Of a DNA stretch of 61,995 nt, positions 50,732-59,775 are shown one piece after another. This stretch comes from Gammaproteobacteria bacterium. Its GTDB lineage: Bacteria; Pseudomonadota; Gammaproteobacteria; Pseudomonadales; Azotimanducaceae. Position numbers and translations under genes: made by a program. The notes under the pieces are model-generated. The model was not told the origin of the DNA and ran no database searches. It saw only the letters and a list, made by a program, of their open reading frames with translations. The stretch covers positions 1 to 61,995 of the forward strand of contig JAUILI010000006.1 in the NCBI GenBank assembly GCA_030433075.1, read 5' to 3'. Numbering within the stretch: position 1 is the first letter of the stretch; each line of letters starts with the position of its first letter.

Positions 50732-51835
50732 TTAGCTCGCGAATTCGCGAAGCACGGTCAGAATCTGCTCTCCCGTCTCGCGGTCTACGGGGCGTTCCCC
50801 GGCCTCGTCGAAGATCACGGCGTCATAGCCATCATCCCCGCGCTCGAGGCGCAGCACATAGTTCCCGCCTCGGGACCCGGGGCGGAGCGCCCGGATCGCC
50901 TTACCGAGCCAGGACGGCTCTTCCCCGGCGAACTGCTCAGGATCGAAGGAGAAGCGCACCGTGCCGCTCTCCCGATCGCTTTCGTCCACCGTGATAAGCG
51001 CATTGGTGAAGGCGCTGGTGAGCGTGGCCCAGGCCCGGGCTTCGCTTAGGCGCAGGCGAAGGCGCGGCGGCAGACCCCGAAGAATAAGCACTTCGGCCTT
51101 CGCCAGGGCCGCAATGTTCTGGGCCCGAAGGGAAATGCCGCCGCCGGGCACCTCGGAAGCCAAGTAATTCGCCAGCTCGCGCACCAAACCTGACGCCGCA
51201 TCGGGCCGGCTAGAGCGCTCGGGCCAGGCCAGGCCCGCCCGCTCCGGGGCCTCGGTCGTGGAGAGCAGGACGAGGTGGATTTCCGTCGCCCCGGCGCGCA
51301 CCGCCTGCTCCACGCGAAGCTGGGCCGTTTCAAAGGGACCGGGAGGGGTTTCGGAGAGCACGGTGCGAACGATATCGCGGTAGCGGCCCTGCAGCGTCAA
51401 TTCCAGCGTTTCCGTTTCGAGGATGCCGGCCTCCGGCACCTCCCGCACCACCGCAACCCCGTTATCGCTCAGGAACTGCTTGATGCGCGGCCACACCACG
51501 GAGGGGGTGCTGGGCGCCACCACCCACTCATCGCCGTCAAAGCGTTGAATCCGCACCTGCCGCTCTTCCTCCGGCGCAAAGAGCGAGGCGGGGCGCGGCA
51601 GGGGATAGTCCTCAAGCTGGCGATAGGTTTCCATGCCCAGCACGTCGGGGACGGCCATCTCGTCGCGCAGAATCGAGCCGTCGAGATCCTCGGGAATCTC
51701 CGGCGGCAGTGTTTCCCGGGCCTCCCGGTAAGCGTCCTCGCGACTCTTGATCAGCGCCTTCTCGCCGTACAGATAGCTACACCCGGACAGGCCGACGGCC
51801 AGTGCAAGGAGCCCTGCTCCCCAACGCAGGCTCAT
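50732..51835 (-). CDS. bamC: Outer-membrane protein assembly factor BamC
   Basis: A 367-residue lipoprotein (LSGC lipobox) and accessory subunit of the Bam complex in the outer membrane. The N-terminal unstructured segment, YREARETLPPEIPEDLDGS, is followed by two helix-grip domains, around residues 100-215 and 225-365. Its ATG overlaps the dapA stop by 4 bases, the standard gammaproteobacterial order. Confidence 0.9.
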   Translation of the reverse strand: MSLRWGAGLLALAVGLSGCSYLYGEKALIKSREDAYREARETLPPEIPEDLDGSILRDEMAVPDVLGMETYRQLEDYPLPRPASLFAPEEERQVRIQRFDGDEWVVAPSTPSVVWPRIKQFLSDNGVAVVREVPEAGILETETLELTLQGRYRDIVRTVLSETPPGPFETAQLRVEQAVRAGATEIHLVLLSTTEAPERAGLAWPERSSRPDAASGLVRELANYLASEVPGGGISLRAQNIAALAKAEVLILRGLPPRLRLRLSEARAWATLTSAFTNALITVDESDRESGTVRFSFDPEQFAGEEPSWLGKAIRALRPGSRGGNYVLRLERGDDGYDAVIFDEAGERPVDRETGEQILTVLREFAS

Positions 51836-52719
51836 GCGCCCTCTCCCAACAGGTTAAGTTCCGTAAGGGCTGCCCGGAGGGGCCCCTGGGCCTCGGCGCT
51901 AAGGGGCGTCAAAGGCAGACGGATGCCCCCTTCCATACGTCCCATGGCCGCTAAGGCCCACTTCACGGGAATGGGGTTCGGCTCGAGGAAAAGGGCCTCG
52001 TGGAGGGCCGCCAGGGGAGCATCGAGTTCCCGCGCCTTCGCAAAGTCCCCAGCCAGGGCCGCTTCACAAAGGGCCGCCATCGCCGCCGGTACGACGTTGG
52101 CGGTGACGGAGATCACTCCCACGCAGCCCGCTTCCATGAGCGCGACGTTCATGCCGTCTTCCCCGCTCAGCAGAGCGAAATCATCGGGCACCCGGGCCTT
52201 AAGATCTTCGATGCGCGCCACGGAACCCGTGGCTTCCTTCAGCGCCACGATACCGGGGTGCGCGGCGAGGCGCGCCACGGTTTCCGGTAGCAGATCGACC
52301 ACCGTGCGCCCAGGCACGTTATAGAGCACTACCGGCATGGGGACGGCATCGGCGATGGTGGTGAAATGCTGGAACAGCCCTTCCTGCGTGGGCTTGTTGT
52401 AGTAGGGCGTCACCTGCAGCGAGCCGGAAGCGCCCATGGCGTGGGCTTCCCGGGTCATGAGTATCGCTTCGTCCGTGGCGTTGGAGCCCGTGCCCGCCAG
52501 CACGGGGCGACGCCCCCCCACCCGCTCGATCACCCGCTCAATCACCTTCAGGTGATCCGGGATATCGAGGGTCGGCGATTCCCCCGTGGTGCCCACGGGC
52601 ACGAAACCATGGGTGCCAGCCTCAAGGTGCCAATCGACCAGCGCATCGAGCGCGCCCCAGTCGAGGGCCCGGGCTTCGGTCATGGGCGTGACCAGGGCCA
52701 CGAAACTGCCTTTAAACAT
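51832..52719 (-). CDS. dapA: 4-hydroxy-tetrahydrodipicolinate synthase
   Basis: A 295-residue class I aldolase-fold enzyme that condenses pyruvate with aspartate semialdehyde in lysine and peptidoglycan synthesis. The Schiff-base lysine is in VALKEATG, the catalytic tyrosine in VLYNVPGRT, and GTTGESPTL binds substrate. Cytosolic tetramer. It heads the dapA-bamC-MBL operon, followed by 4-base overlap with bamC. Confidence 0.96.
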   Translation of the reverse strand: MFKGSFVALVTPMTEARALDWGALDALVDWHLEAGTHGFVPVGTTGESPTLDIPDHLKVIERVIERVGGRRPVLAGTGSNATDEAILMTREAHAMGASGSLQVTPYYNKPTQEGLFQHFTTIADAVPMPVVLYNVPGRTVVDLLPETVARLAAHPGIVALKEATGSVARIEDLKARVPDDFALLSGEDGMNVALMEAGCVGVISVTANVVPAAMAALCEAALAGDFAKARELDAPLAALHEALFLEPNPIPVKWALAAMGRMEGGIRLPLTPLSAEAQGPLRAALTELNLLGEGA

Positions 52720-52789
52720 GCTGAGGGAATCCTTTAGGGTCGAGGGCGGCGGAGCCGCGCGCCATGGTAGCGCCCTGCTTAGGGCAGGG

Positions 52790-53857
52790 CTAGGCGGGCT
52801 CGGGGGGTGTGGTGGGCCAGGCGTTGATCACGGCCTTAATCAGACTGGCCAGGGGGATGGCGAAGAACACGCCCCAAAAGCCCCAGATGCCGCCAAAGGC
52901 CAGCACCGCAATGATGATAGCCACGGGGTGCAGATCCACCGCTTCCGAGAACAACAGGGGAACAAGAACGTTCCCGTCCAGCGCCTGGAGAATCCCGTAG
53001 GCCAGGAGCACCCAGCCAAAGTCGAGGCCCCAGCCAAACTGCCCAAAGGCGACCAGGGCGACGGGGAAGGTCGCGAGGGTGGCCCCCACAAAGGGAATCA
53101 GCACGGAGAAGCCCACGAGCACGGCAAGGAGCGCCGCGTAATTCAGATCAAAGGCCCAGAAGGTGGCAAAGGCCGCGCTGCCCACAATGAGGATCTCCAG
53201 CGCCTTGCCCCGGACATAGTTGGCGATCTGAAGGTTCATCTCCGCGCCGACCTGATCGAGCATGGGGCGCTCATCGGGTAAGAAGCTCTGCGCCCAGCCC
53301 AGGAGCCGCGCCTTATCGTTCAGAAAGAAAAACACGAGGATGGGCACAAGCACGAGATAGATGATCAAGCTCACGAGGGAGCCCAGGCGCGAGAACAACC
53401 ACTCGAGCACCAGCTGCCCCGCGGCGACGATCTCTTCCCGGGCCCGATCCAGGCCCATATCGATCTGCGCCTGCGTAAGCAGGGTGGGATAGCGTTCCGG
53501 CAGACCGCGGGCGAAGGCCTGGACCTGATCCAGAATCGCCGGCAAGGCCTCCACGAAGCCATAGAGCTGGCGCCCAATCAGGGGCAACACGAAGAACAGC
53601 AAGAGCACCACAATGGCGACGAAAAGACCGTAGGCGGCCCAAACCGCCGGCTGAGCCCCCACGCCCCAGCTGCGCAGGCGGGTGACCACCCCCTGGAGAA
53701 TGAAGGCGAACACGAGCGCCGTGAGCGCGGGCGCCAGCGTGCCCCCAAGCCACATCACCAGCAAAAGCCCCACGGTGAGCAGCACCAGGAGCAGCAGCGC
53801 CTCTTCGTGAGCGAGGTGCCGATCGATCCAGCTGCGAACGAACTCTAGCGGTTTCAT
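52790..53857 (-). CDS. perM: PerM/AI-2E-type transporter family protein
   Basis: A 355-residue inner-membrane protein with about eight hydrophobic spans. The long central loop (residues about 85-200) contains GLPERYPTLLTQAQ. The C-terminal block FVGATLATFPVALVAFGQ is typical. The family includes permeases of small molecules (AI-2 is disputed). It is 5 bp after tusA, a common gene order. Confidence 0.88.
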   Translation of the reverse strand: MKPLEFVRSWIDRHLAHEEALLLLVLLTVGLLLVMWLGGTLAPALTALVFAFILQGVVTRLRSWGVGAQPAVWAAYGLFVAIVVLLLFFVLPLIGRQLYGFVEALPAILDQVQAFARGLPERYPTLLTQAQIDMGLDRAREEIVAAGQLVLEWLFSRLGSLVSLIIYLVLVPILVFFFLNDKARLLGWAQSFLPDERPMLDQVGAEMNLQIANYVRGKALEILIVGSAAFATFWAFDLNYAALLAVLVGFSVLIPFVGATLATFPVALVAFGQFGWGLDFGWVLLAYGILQALDGNVLVPLLFSEAVDLHPVAIIIAVLAFGGIWGFWGVFFAIPLASLIKAVINAWPTTPPEPA

Positions 53858-53862
53858 GGGGT

Positions 53863-54099
53863 CTAAACCTTCTGAAGGAGCAGCTCAAAGGTGCCGCCTT
53901 GCACCTCCGACGACAGGAGCTCGTGGCCGCTTTGCTGACAAAACACCTGAAAATCCCGGGGGGCGCCAGGATCGGTAGCGAGGATGCGAAGGCGCTCCCC
54001 CGCGGCCATGGCATTGAGCGCCCGCTTGGCCTTAAGCAGGGGCATGGGACAGGTCAACCCCGTCGCATCCAACTCTTGAACGCTTTCTGCTTGATCCAT
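53863..54099 (-). CDS. tusA: Sulfurtransferase TusA-like protein
   Basis: A 78-residue protein with LDATGLTCPMPLLKAKRAL, holding the catalytic cysteine that carries sulphur for tRNA thiolation and other pathways. It starts at ATG 54099; a longer frame lacks family similarity. It is followed 5 bp later by perM and is divergent from bepA. Confidence 0.92.
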   Translation of the reverse strand: MDQAESVQELDATGLTCPMPLLKAKRALNAMAAGERLRILATDPGAPRDFQVFCQQSGHELLSSEVQGGTFELLLQKV

Positions 54100-54201
54100 G
54101 GCGCCGCGGACGATCCCCGTTATCCCGTTCCTCGTGCCATAGTACGCCCATCGGCCGCGCCGACGAAGGGTCGGCCGCACCGTAACGGGAAGGGCATCAC
54201 G

Positions 54202-55653
54202 ATGCTAAAGCCAGTCCGAGGGCTCGCACTGCTCCTAGGCGCGCTCCTGACCCTGCTGACCACCGCGGGCCACGCCGCCCCGGCGGACGACCTCCCGGTG
54301 CTCGGGGATGCGAGCTCGGGCATCGTGTCCCCGGAGGTAGAAGCCATGCTCGGGGACGACTTCCTGCGTCAGCTTCGGGCCCAGCTCCCCACCCGGGGGG
54401 ACCCGCTCCTCCACTACTGGACCGAAGCCCTGCTCTACCGCTTGGCCGCCGCAAGCGACCTCCGCGAGGCGCAGCTCAAGCTGGTGCTCATCGATGCCGA
54501 GCCCATCAACGCCTTTGCGGCCCCCGGGGGCATCGTCGGCATCAACTTCGGCACCTACGCCCAGGCCGCCACGGTGCACGAATTCTCCAGCATCCTTGCC
54601 CACGAACTCGCCCACCTGTCCCAGCGCCACTTCGCAAGGGGCGTGGAAGCGCAGCGCCAAGCCAGCCTGCCCTTTATGGCGGCGGTGCTCGCCAGCGCGG
54701 CGCTCATGGCCACCGTGGGCGGCGATGCGGGTCTGGCGGCGCTGGCCAGCGCCCAGGCCGTCTCCCAGCAGAACCAGCTGCGCTACAGCCGCTCCCGGGA
54801 ACGGGAGGCCGATCGCCTGGGCCTCGAAACCATGGTGCGGGCCAACATGGACCCGTGGGCTGCGTCGCGCATGTTTGAGCACATGGCCGACGTCAGCCGC
54901 TTTTCCCGGCGCCTTCCTGAATTCCTCCTCACTCACCCGGTGACGGAATCGCGCATTGCCGACGCTAGGGCCCAGGCCTCGGCCTACCCGCGGAAAAGCT
55001 ATCCCCTCTCCCTCCCCTTCCAGCTTATGCGCGCCCGGGTGCGCATGCTGCTCGCGGAAAGCCCGGTCGCTGCGGAAACGCGCTTCCGCGGGGAGCTTAG
55101 GGACGGCCGCACCCAGCTTCCCGCGGCGCCGCGCTACGGCCTCGTGCTGGCCCTCACGGCCCAGGGGCGGCACGCCGAAGCCCGGGAGACCCTGGCGCCG
55201 CTGCTTGCTGAGGACCCGGACAACGTCGCCTACACCCTCGCCGCCATCGAGCTCATGCTGGCCGAAGGGCAGGCCGGGAAAGCGCTGGAGCACTTGGAAG
55301 CGGCTCTGAAGGTAAGCCCCGGGGTGTATCCCCTGCGCCGGGCCTATGCCACGGCCCTGGGCGCCGCGGGGCACCATAGCGCCGCCCAGGGGGTCCTCGA
55401 GACCCTCGCCCGGGTACGCCCACAGGATGAGAGCATTTGGTATGCCCTCGCGGAAACGGCGGGGAAAGCGGGGGATATCATTGCGGTGCACCGGGCCCGG
55501 GCCGAGTATTTCCAGCTCCACGGGGCCATCGATAACGCCCTACGGCACCTGCGCTATGCCCTCGACCTGATCCAGGACGACTACCCCATGACCGCCCGGG
55601 TGAGCCAGCGCATGGCGGACCTCCGGGAAATGCGGCTCCGCCTCGCCGGCTAG
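54202..55653 (+). CDS. bepA: M48 metalloprotease BepA-type with TPR
   Basis: A 483-residue periplasmic protease with signal peptide (1-24). The zinc site is HELAH (with the third ligand in REREADRLGLETM); after it comes a TPR domain (about 300-470) that docks on the Bam complex. BepA assists or degrades outer-membrane proteins such as LptD. It is divergent from tusA, with a 100-bp shared promoter region. Its stop codon lies in a 14-bp repeat. Confidence 0.94.
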   Translation: MLKPVRGLALLLGALLTLLTTAGHAAPADDLPVLGDASSGIVSPEVEAMLGDDFLRQLRAQLPTRGDPLLHYWTEALLYRLAAASDLREAQLKLVLIDAEPINAFAAPGGIVGINFGTYAQAATVHEFSSILAHELAHLSQRHFARGVEAQRQASLPFMAAVLASAALMATVGGDAGLAALASAQAVSQQNQLRYSRSREREADRLGLETMVRANMDPWAASRMFEHMADVSRFSRRLPEFLLTHPVTESRIADARAQASAYPRKSYPLSLPFQLMRARVRMLLAESPVAAETRFRGELRDGRTQLPAAPRYGLVLALTAQGRHAEARETLAPLLAEDPDNVAYTLAAIELMLAEGQAGKALEHLEAALKVSPGVYPLRRAYATALGAAGHHSAAQGVLETLARVRPQDESIWYALAETAGKAGDIIAVHRARAEYFQLHGAIDNALRHLRYALDLIQDDYPMTARVSQRMADLREMRLRLAG

Positions 55654-55690
55654 CGCGTGCCTGCTAGCGCGCGCCGGCTAGCGCGCGCCC
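55649..55690. repeat. Three tandem 14-bp units between bepA and nadA
   Basis: GCTAGCGCGTGCCT, GCTAGCGCGCGCCG and GCTAGCGCGCGCCC follow one another without gaps. The first holds the bepA stop (TAG 55651-55653) and the third the nadA stop (55680-55678), so the repeat fills the whole gap between the converging genes. The same unit occurs twice at 13273-13300. Confidence 0.88.
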
Positions 55691-56703
55691 TGAAACCCCA
55701 GCATACGCTCGAGAGGAAGGAGCGCCCGGGCGGCCAGGGCCTCGGGCACATGAATTTCGTTGGTTCCCTGCTCAAGGCTCGCCAGCATGGCCTCGAGTTC
55801 GTTCATAGCCATCCAGGGGCAATGGGCGCAGCTTCGGCAGGTCGCCCCATTCCCAGCGGTGGGGGCTTCGATGAACTGCTTCCCCGGCACCTTGCGCTGG
55901 AGCGTCGAGAAGATGCCCCGATCCGTGGCCACGATGAACTGGGTGTTCGGAAGGGTTTCCGCCGCCTTTAGGATCGCCGAGGTGGAGCCCACCACGTCGG
56001 CCTGGGCCACCACCCCTTCCGGGCTTTCCGGATGCACCAGCACCGCGGCATCGGGGAACGCTCGACGAAGATCCGTGAGGCCCTGGCTTTTGAATTCCTC
56101 GTGGACAATGCAGGCGCCGTCCCAAAGGACCATGTCCGCCCCCGTCTCCTTCTGAATGTAGCCGCCCAGGTGCTTATCCGGCGCCCAGAGGATCTTTTCC
56201 CCCTTCGCCTTGAGATGCTCCACCACCGCCACGGCAATGCTCGAGGTCACCACCCAGTCCGCCCGGGCCTTCACAGCGGCGGAGGTATTGGCGTACACCA
56301 CCACGGTGCGGTCCGGGTGCGCATCGCAGAAGGCGCTAAAGGTCTCCGGAGGACAGCCCAAATCTAGGGAGCACTCCGCTTCTAGCGTCGGCATGAGCAC
56401 GCGCTTTTCCGGCGAGAGGATCTTGGCCGTCTCCCCCATGAAGCGCACCCCGGCCACCACGAGCGTTTTGGCCGGATGCTTCTGCCCAAAGCGGGCCATC
56501 TCGAGGGAATCGGCGACGCAGCCGCCGGTCTCCTCGGCGAGTTCCTGCACGGCGCGATCGGTGTAATAGTGGGCGACGAGAACCGCGTTCTCCGCGGCCA
56601 AGCGCGCTCGGATCGCCTCCTTAAGGGCCTGTTCCCGCTCCGGGGCCAGCGCCTCTGGGACGAACTGCGGAACGCTGATTGCTGCCACGCTCGGTGCTGC
56701 CAT
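55678..56703 (-). CDS. nadA: Quinolinate synthase
   Basis: A 341-residue [4Fe-4S] enzyme that makes quinolinate from iminoaspartate and dihydroxyacetone phosphate for NAD synthesis. Cluster cysteines are in [11 protein letters not shown] and [31 protein letters not shown] and HPESPEGV are substrate-binding blocks. ATG 56703 has GGAGG at good distance; the track frame upstream is not coding. It faces bepA. Confidence 0.94.
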   Translation of the reverse strand: MAAPSVAAISVPQFVPEALAPEREQALKEAIRARLAAENAVLVAHYYTDRAVQELAEETGGCVADSLEMARFGQKHPAKTLVVAGVRFMGETAKILSPEKRVLMPTLEAECSLDLGCPPETFSAFCDAHPDRTVVVYANTSAAVKARADWVVTSSIAVAVVEHLKAKGEKILWAPDKHLGGYIQKETGADMVLWDGACIVHEEFKSQGLTDLRRAFPDAAVLVHPESPEGVVAQADVVGSTSAILKAAETLPNTQFIVATDRGIFSTLQRKVPGKQFIEAPTAGNGATCRSCAHCPWMAMNELEAMLASLEQGTNEIHVPEALAARALLPLERMLGFQGAR

Positions 56704-56749
56704 GGGGGCCTCCGCTGCCGCCCGGGGAATTGGGAGAAGGAAAATAGGG

Positions 56750-57703
56750 ATGGACGCCGTGGAATGCAACCGGGGGGGCCAGGCAGGGTCAGCGCCCTGC
56801 CTCCTGCTCCTCCTCGGGGGCCTGCCCCCGGGGCCCGAGGATAACGCGACCTTTATCCACCGGGCCTTCTCCCATGCCGGCTGGACCGTGCGCGCGCTAC
56901 ATCTCGACACCCTGCGCCTTGGCCCCGAGGGCCCCCTGGCAGCGGATAGCGCAGGCGCGCTACACGCCCTTAAAAGCGCCGATCTTCTATGGGTCCTCGG
57001 CTTTGGCAGCCGCAGCGCCTTTCTCGACAAGAGCCAAATCCTGCAAAGCCTGGAGGGCGCCGGGGCCTTCGTTAGCCAGCCCAGCGCCCTTCATCTCTAC
57101 CACAGCAAGTATCCCTTTCCCGCCACCCCCACGCCCTTTCCCCATCCGGAAAGCTACGCCAGCAGCGATGCCGCTTGGCTCCACCGCCAGGCGCAGGGCG
57201 GCGGGCGCTGGGTCCTGAAACCTCCGGCGGGCAGCTTTGGCGCCGAGGTCAGCTTCTGGGACGGCCAGGATCCCGCCCTCAGGGACGCCCTGGCCCAGGC
57301 CACGGACAGCGGGCGCTATGCGCTGCTTCAGCGAGAAATCGCGGGGGCCGAGGAATGGCGCATCCTCGTGGCCGGGGATCGGGTCCTGGGAGCCTATGAA
57401 CGCCGTCCGGGGATCAGCCAGGGGGGCTGGAACCTGGCCGCGGGGGGGACCGCGCATCTCACGCCCCTGCCCGGCGACCTTGCCACCCGCGCCCAAGCGC
57501 TGGGACTACAGCTCGCCCGGGCGGGCATCGGCTATGCGGGCATTGATGTGCGCGGCGGCATGCTGCTGGAGGCCAACGTCATCAACCCGGGAGGCCTTGC
57601 CACCCTCGCGGGCCTCGGCAAGCCGGTCGCTGAGGAGGCGCTGGTGAGCGCCATCACCGCCGCCGCCCAACACCGTACCCAGGCACCGGTGCTCACGCCC
57701 TAG
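56750..57703 (+). CDS. ATP-grasp (glutathione synthase-like) family protein
   Basis: A 317-residue protein resembling the RimK/GshB ATP-grasp fold. [14 protein letters not shown] is the ATP-binding part, [20 protein letters not shown] the central lid, and [18 protein letters not shown] the metal-binding C-terminus. It would join a carboxylate and an amine. Substrates unknown. Divergent from nadA, with AAGGAAAA before the ATG 56750. Its stop overlaps the converging GPH gene by 4 bases. Confidence 0.82.
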   Translation: MDAVECNRGGQAGSAPCLLLLLGGLPPGPEDNATFIHRAFSHAGWTVRALHLDTLRLGPEGPLAADSAGALHALKSADLLWVLGFGSRSAFLDKSQILQSLEGAGAFVSQPSALHLYHSKYPFPATPTPFPHPESYASSDAAWLHRQAQGGGRWVLKPPAGSFGAEVSFWDGQDPALRDALAQATDSGRYALLQREIAGAEEWRILVAGDRVLGAYERRPGISQGGWNLAAGGTAHLTPLPGDLATRAQALGLQLARAGIGYAGIDVRGGMLLEANVINPGGLATLAGLGKPVAEEALVSAITAAAQHRTQAPVLTP

Positions 57704-59049
57704 CCCTGGGCTCGCCGCTCCGCCAAGGCGGCCTTCACGGCGGTGTGAGCCTCTTCATTCAGGGAAAAGCGCACGAAGAGCAGCGCCCCGATGCAATAGC
57801 AGCTGAGGGGGAAAAGGGCGTAGAGGCTTCGGATGGCGAGCTGCACCGTCTCCCCCTGGGGCGCGTTGGGCACATAGCCCGAGAGCTGAAGGGCGAAGCC
57901 CGTGATCATAATGGTGATGCCAGCGGCGCTCTTCTGCATGAAGCTGAAGGCCGCGAAGTAGCCGCCTTCCTTGCGCTCCCCCGTTTCCAGCTCGTCCCAA
58001 TCCACCACGTCGGAGGTCACGGAGGGGGCGATCACGTTCCCGCAGCCCCCGGCCGCGCCAAGGATGAAGGCCAGCACATAGCTCACGGCCACATCGCCCT
58101 CCCCCACGAAGAAGAAGCAGCCAAAGCCCAGAGAGGTCACCACCATGGAGGACAGCCAAAGGGCCTTTTTACCCATGCGCTGGGACAGGGCCGTCCACAG
58201 GGGCACGGTAACCGTGGAGGCGATCATGTAGGTGAGCACCACCAGGGGAAAGGAGATTTCCAAGATCACGTACTGAGCCATGTAGGGCGTGAGCACGCCG
58301 ATGGTGGCGCCCCCCAGGGACTCAATGAAATACACCACCATGATCAAGCGCGCGTGCGGATTGCGCCCAAGATCCCGGTACACCCCAAGCACAGCCTGGG
58401 GACCCCGGCCCTGAAACTCCGTCCGTTCCCGGAGCGTGAGCGCCGCGGCAATGATGGTCACCACGGTAAAGACGGAAAAAATCGCCGTCAGCAGTAAGAC
58501 CAGGTCCCGGGGCTCATCGGAGCGGGTGATAAAAAATAGGCAAAGCACGGCGGTGACCGTGCCCACGTTGGTCATGAGGTGGCGGCGCCCAAAGATCCGG
58601 GTGCGCTCGTGGTAGTCCTCCGAAAGCTCCGCCCCCCAGGACTGGTGGGGCACATTCACGAGTGTCATCACCGCATAGAAGGTGACGACGGCCACGGCCA
58701 TCCAGGCCACAAGCCCAGCACCCTTAAGGGCCAGGGGCGCGGCCCAGATCATAAGGAAGGCCAAGCCCAGGGGCAGGGCTGCCCCCAGAAGCCAGGGACG
58801 GCGGCGCCCGTGGCGCGACTGGGTGCGATCGGAGAAGTAACCCGCTAGGGGGTCGGTCACCGCATCGAGCACCCGGGAGACCCCAAAAATCACGGAGACC
58901 GCCGCCGGCGCCATGAGCAGCACGTCCGTGGCGTACTTCATGAGGTAAAGCACGACAAAGAAAAACATGAAGCCGATCCCCATGGTGGGGACGGAATAGA
59001 TCCACAGCAGCCGATTTGGCAAGCGAGGGCTGCCTGGGAGGTCTTGCAT
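57700..59049 (-). CDS. GPH/MelB-type cation:sugar symporter-like MFS protein
   Basis: A 449-residue transporter with 12 hydrophobic segments. FGVSRVLDAVTDPLAGYFSDRTQ is the family motif (Asp residues bind the coupling cation), followed by GRRRPWLL and later SYVLAFILGAAGGCGN. Substrate is probably a glycoside or another solute; not deducible. ATG 59049 is preferred over the GTG two codons earlier. Not linked to the downstream TetR gene, which diverges. Confidence 0.9.
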   Translation of the reverse strand: MQDLPGSPRLPNRLLWIYSVPTMGIGFMFFFVVLYLMKYATDVLLMAPAAVSVIFGVSRVLDAVTDPLAGYFSDRTQSRHGRRRPWLLGAALPLGLAFLMIWAAPLALKGAGLVAWMAVAVVTFYAVMTLVNVPHQSWGAELSEDYHERTRIFGRRHLMTNVGTVTAVLCLFFITRSDEPRDLVLLLTAIFSVFTVVTIIAAALTLRERTEFQGRGPQAVLGVYRDLGRNPHARLIMVVYFIESLGGATIGVLTPYMAQYVILEISFPLVVLTYMIASTVTVPLWTALSQRMGKKALWLSSMVVTSLGFGCFFFVGEGDVAVSYVLAFILGAAGGCGNVIAPSVTSDVVDWDELETGERKEGGYFAAFSFMQKSAAGITIMITGFALQLSGYVPNAPQGETVQLAIRSLYALFPLSCYCIGALLFVRFSLNEEAHTAVKAALAERRAQG

Positions 59050-59184
59050 GGGCACGCTCTACGACCGGAACTCTTATGTCCATCTATGCCTGATGCGGGC
59101 GTAATCAGCAAGCGAAGGCCGCCCCCGAAGCCTTGCCTTACGCGATCCCCGGAGTAGGCTGGGCTTTTGCCAGGGGACCGGCCC

Positions 59185-59775
59185 ATGAGCACCGGTGAGG
59201 AACGCCTCGCTCGCTGGGCGGCGCTCCGGGAAGCGGCCATTGCGCTTGCCAAAACGCGCTTTTCCGAGCGGGGCTATGAAGCGGTCAGCCTCCAGGAACT
59301 GGCCACGGAACTTGCTGTGGATCCGGCGGCCCTGCTCCGCCAGGGGCTGAGCAAGCCGGACCTCCTCGCGGAAACCATCATTGCCTTGAACGACGAGCAG
59401 ATCGCGTGGCTCGCGAGCCGCCCCGAAGCCACCGATGAGAGCCTTCCCCTGCAGGACGCGGTGGAGCGCTATCTCCGCCGGGTCTACGAGTTCGATATCG
59501 AGCACATCACCCTGCGCCGCATGGGGGCGGCCTTTGGCTGGCTCTGGGCCCCGAAGTACGAGCCCCGTATCTGGGAGCAAGTGCTGGCGCTGACCACGCC
59601 CATCGACGGCATCCTGGCCCGGGAAGGCTTTCAAGATCGGGAACCCATGATCAAGGCCCTGTGGTCCCTGTACTACACGGGCTTCCGTCACGCGGTCATG
59701 CATCGGGCCCCCGGGGAAGCCTGCCTTGCAGAGATTCGCCCCGCCCTTAAGCTGATCCTCCGGCAGGGGCCATGA
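59185..59775 (+). CDS. TetR-like regulator with unusual recognition helix
   Basis: A 196-residue protein. The N-terminus looks TetR-like (AAIALAKTRFSERGYEAVSLQELATELAV), but the recognition helix reads VDPAALLRQGLSKPDLLAET where TetR proteins nearly always have YxxFxxK. The aromatic Tyr and Phe are replaced. It may bind a different DNA sequence or not bind. Start ATG 59185 with AGGGGA upstream. It is coupled to an MFS gene by a 4-base overlap, so it likely senses the transported compound. Confidence 0.8.
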   Translation: MSTGEERLARWAALREAAIALAKTRFSERGYEAVSLQELATELAVDPAALLRQGLSKPDLLAETIIALNDEQIAWLASRPEATDESLPLQDAVERYLRRVYEFDIEHITLRRMGAAFGWLWAPKYEPRIWEQVLALTTPIDGILAREGFQDREPMIKALWSLYYTGFRHAVMHRAPGEACLAEIRPALKLILRQGP

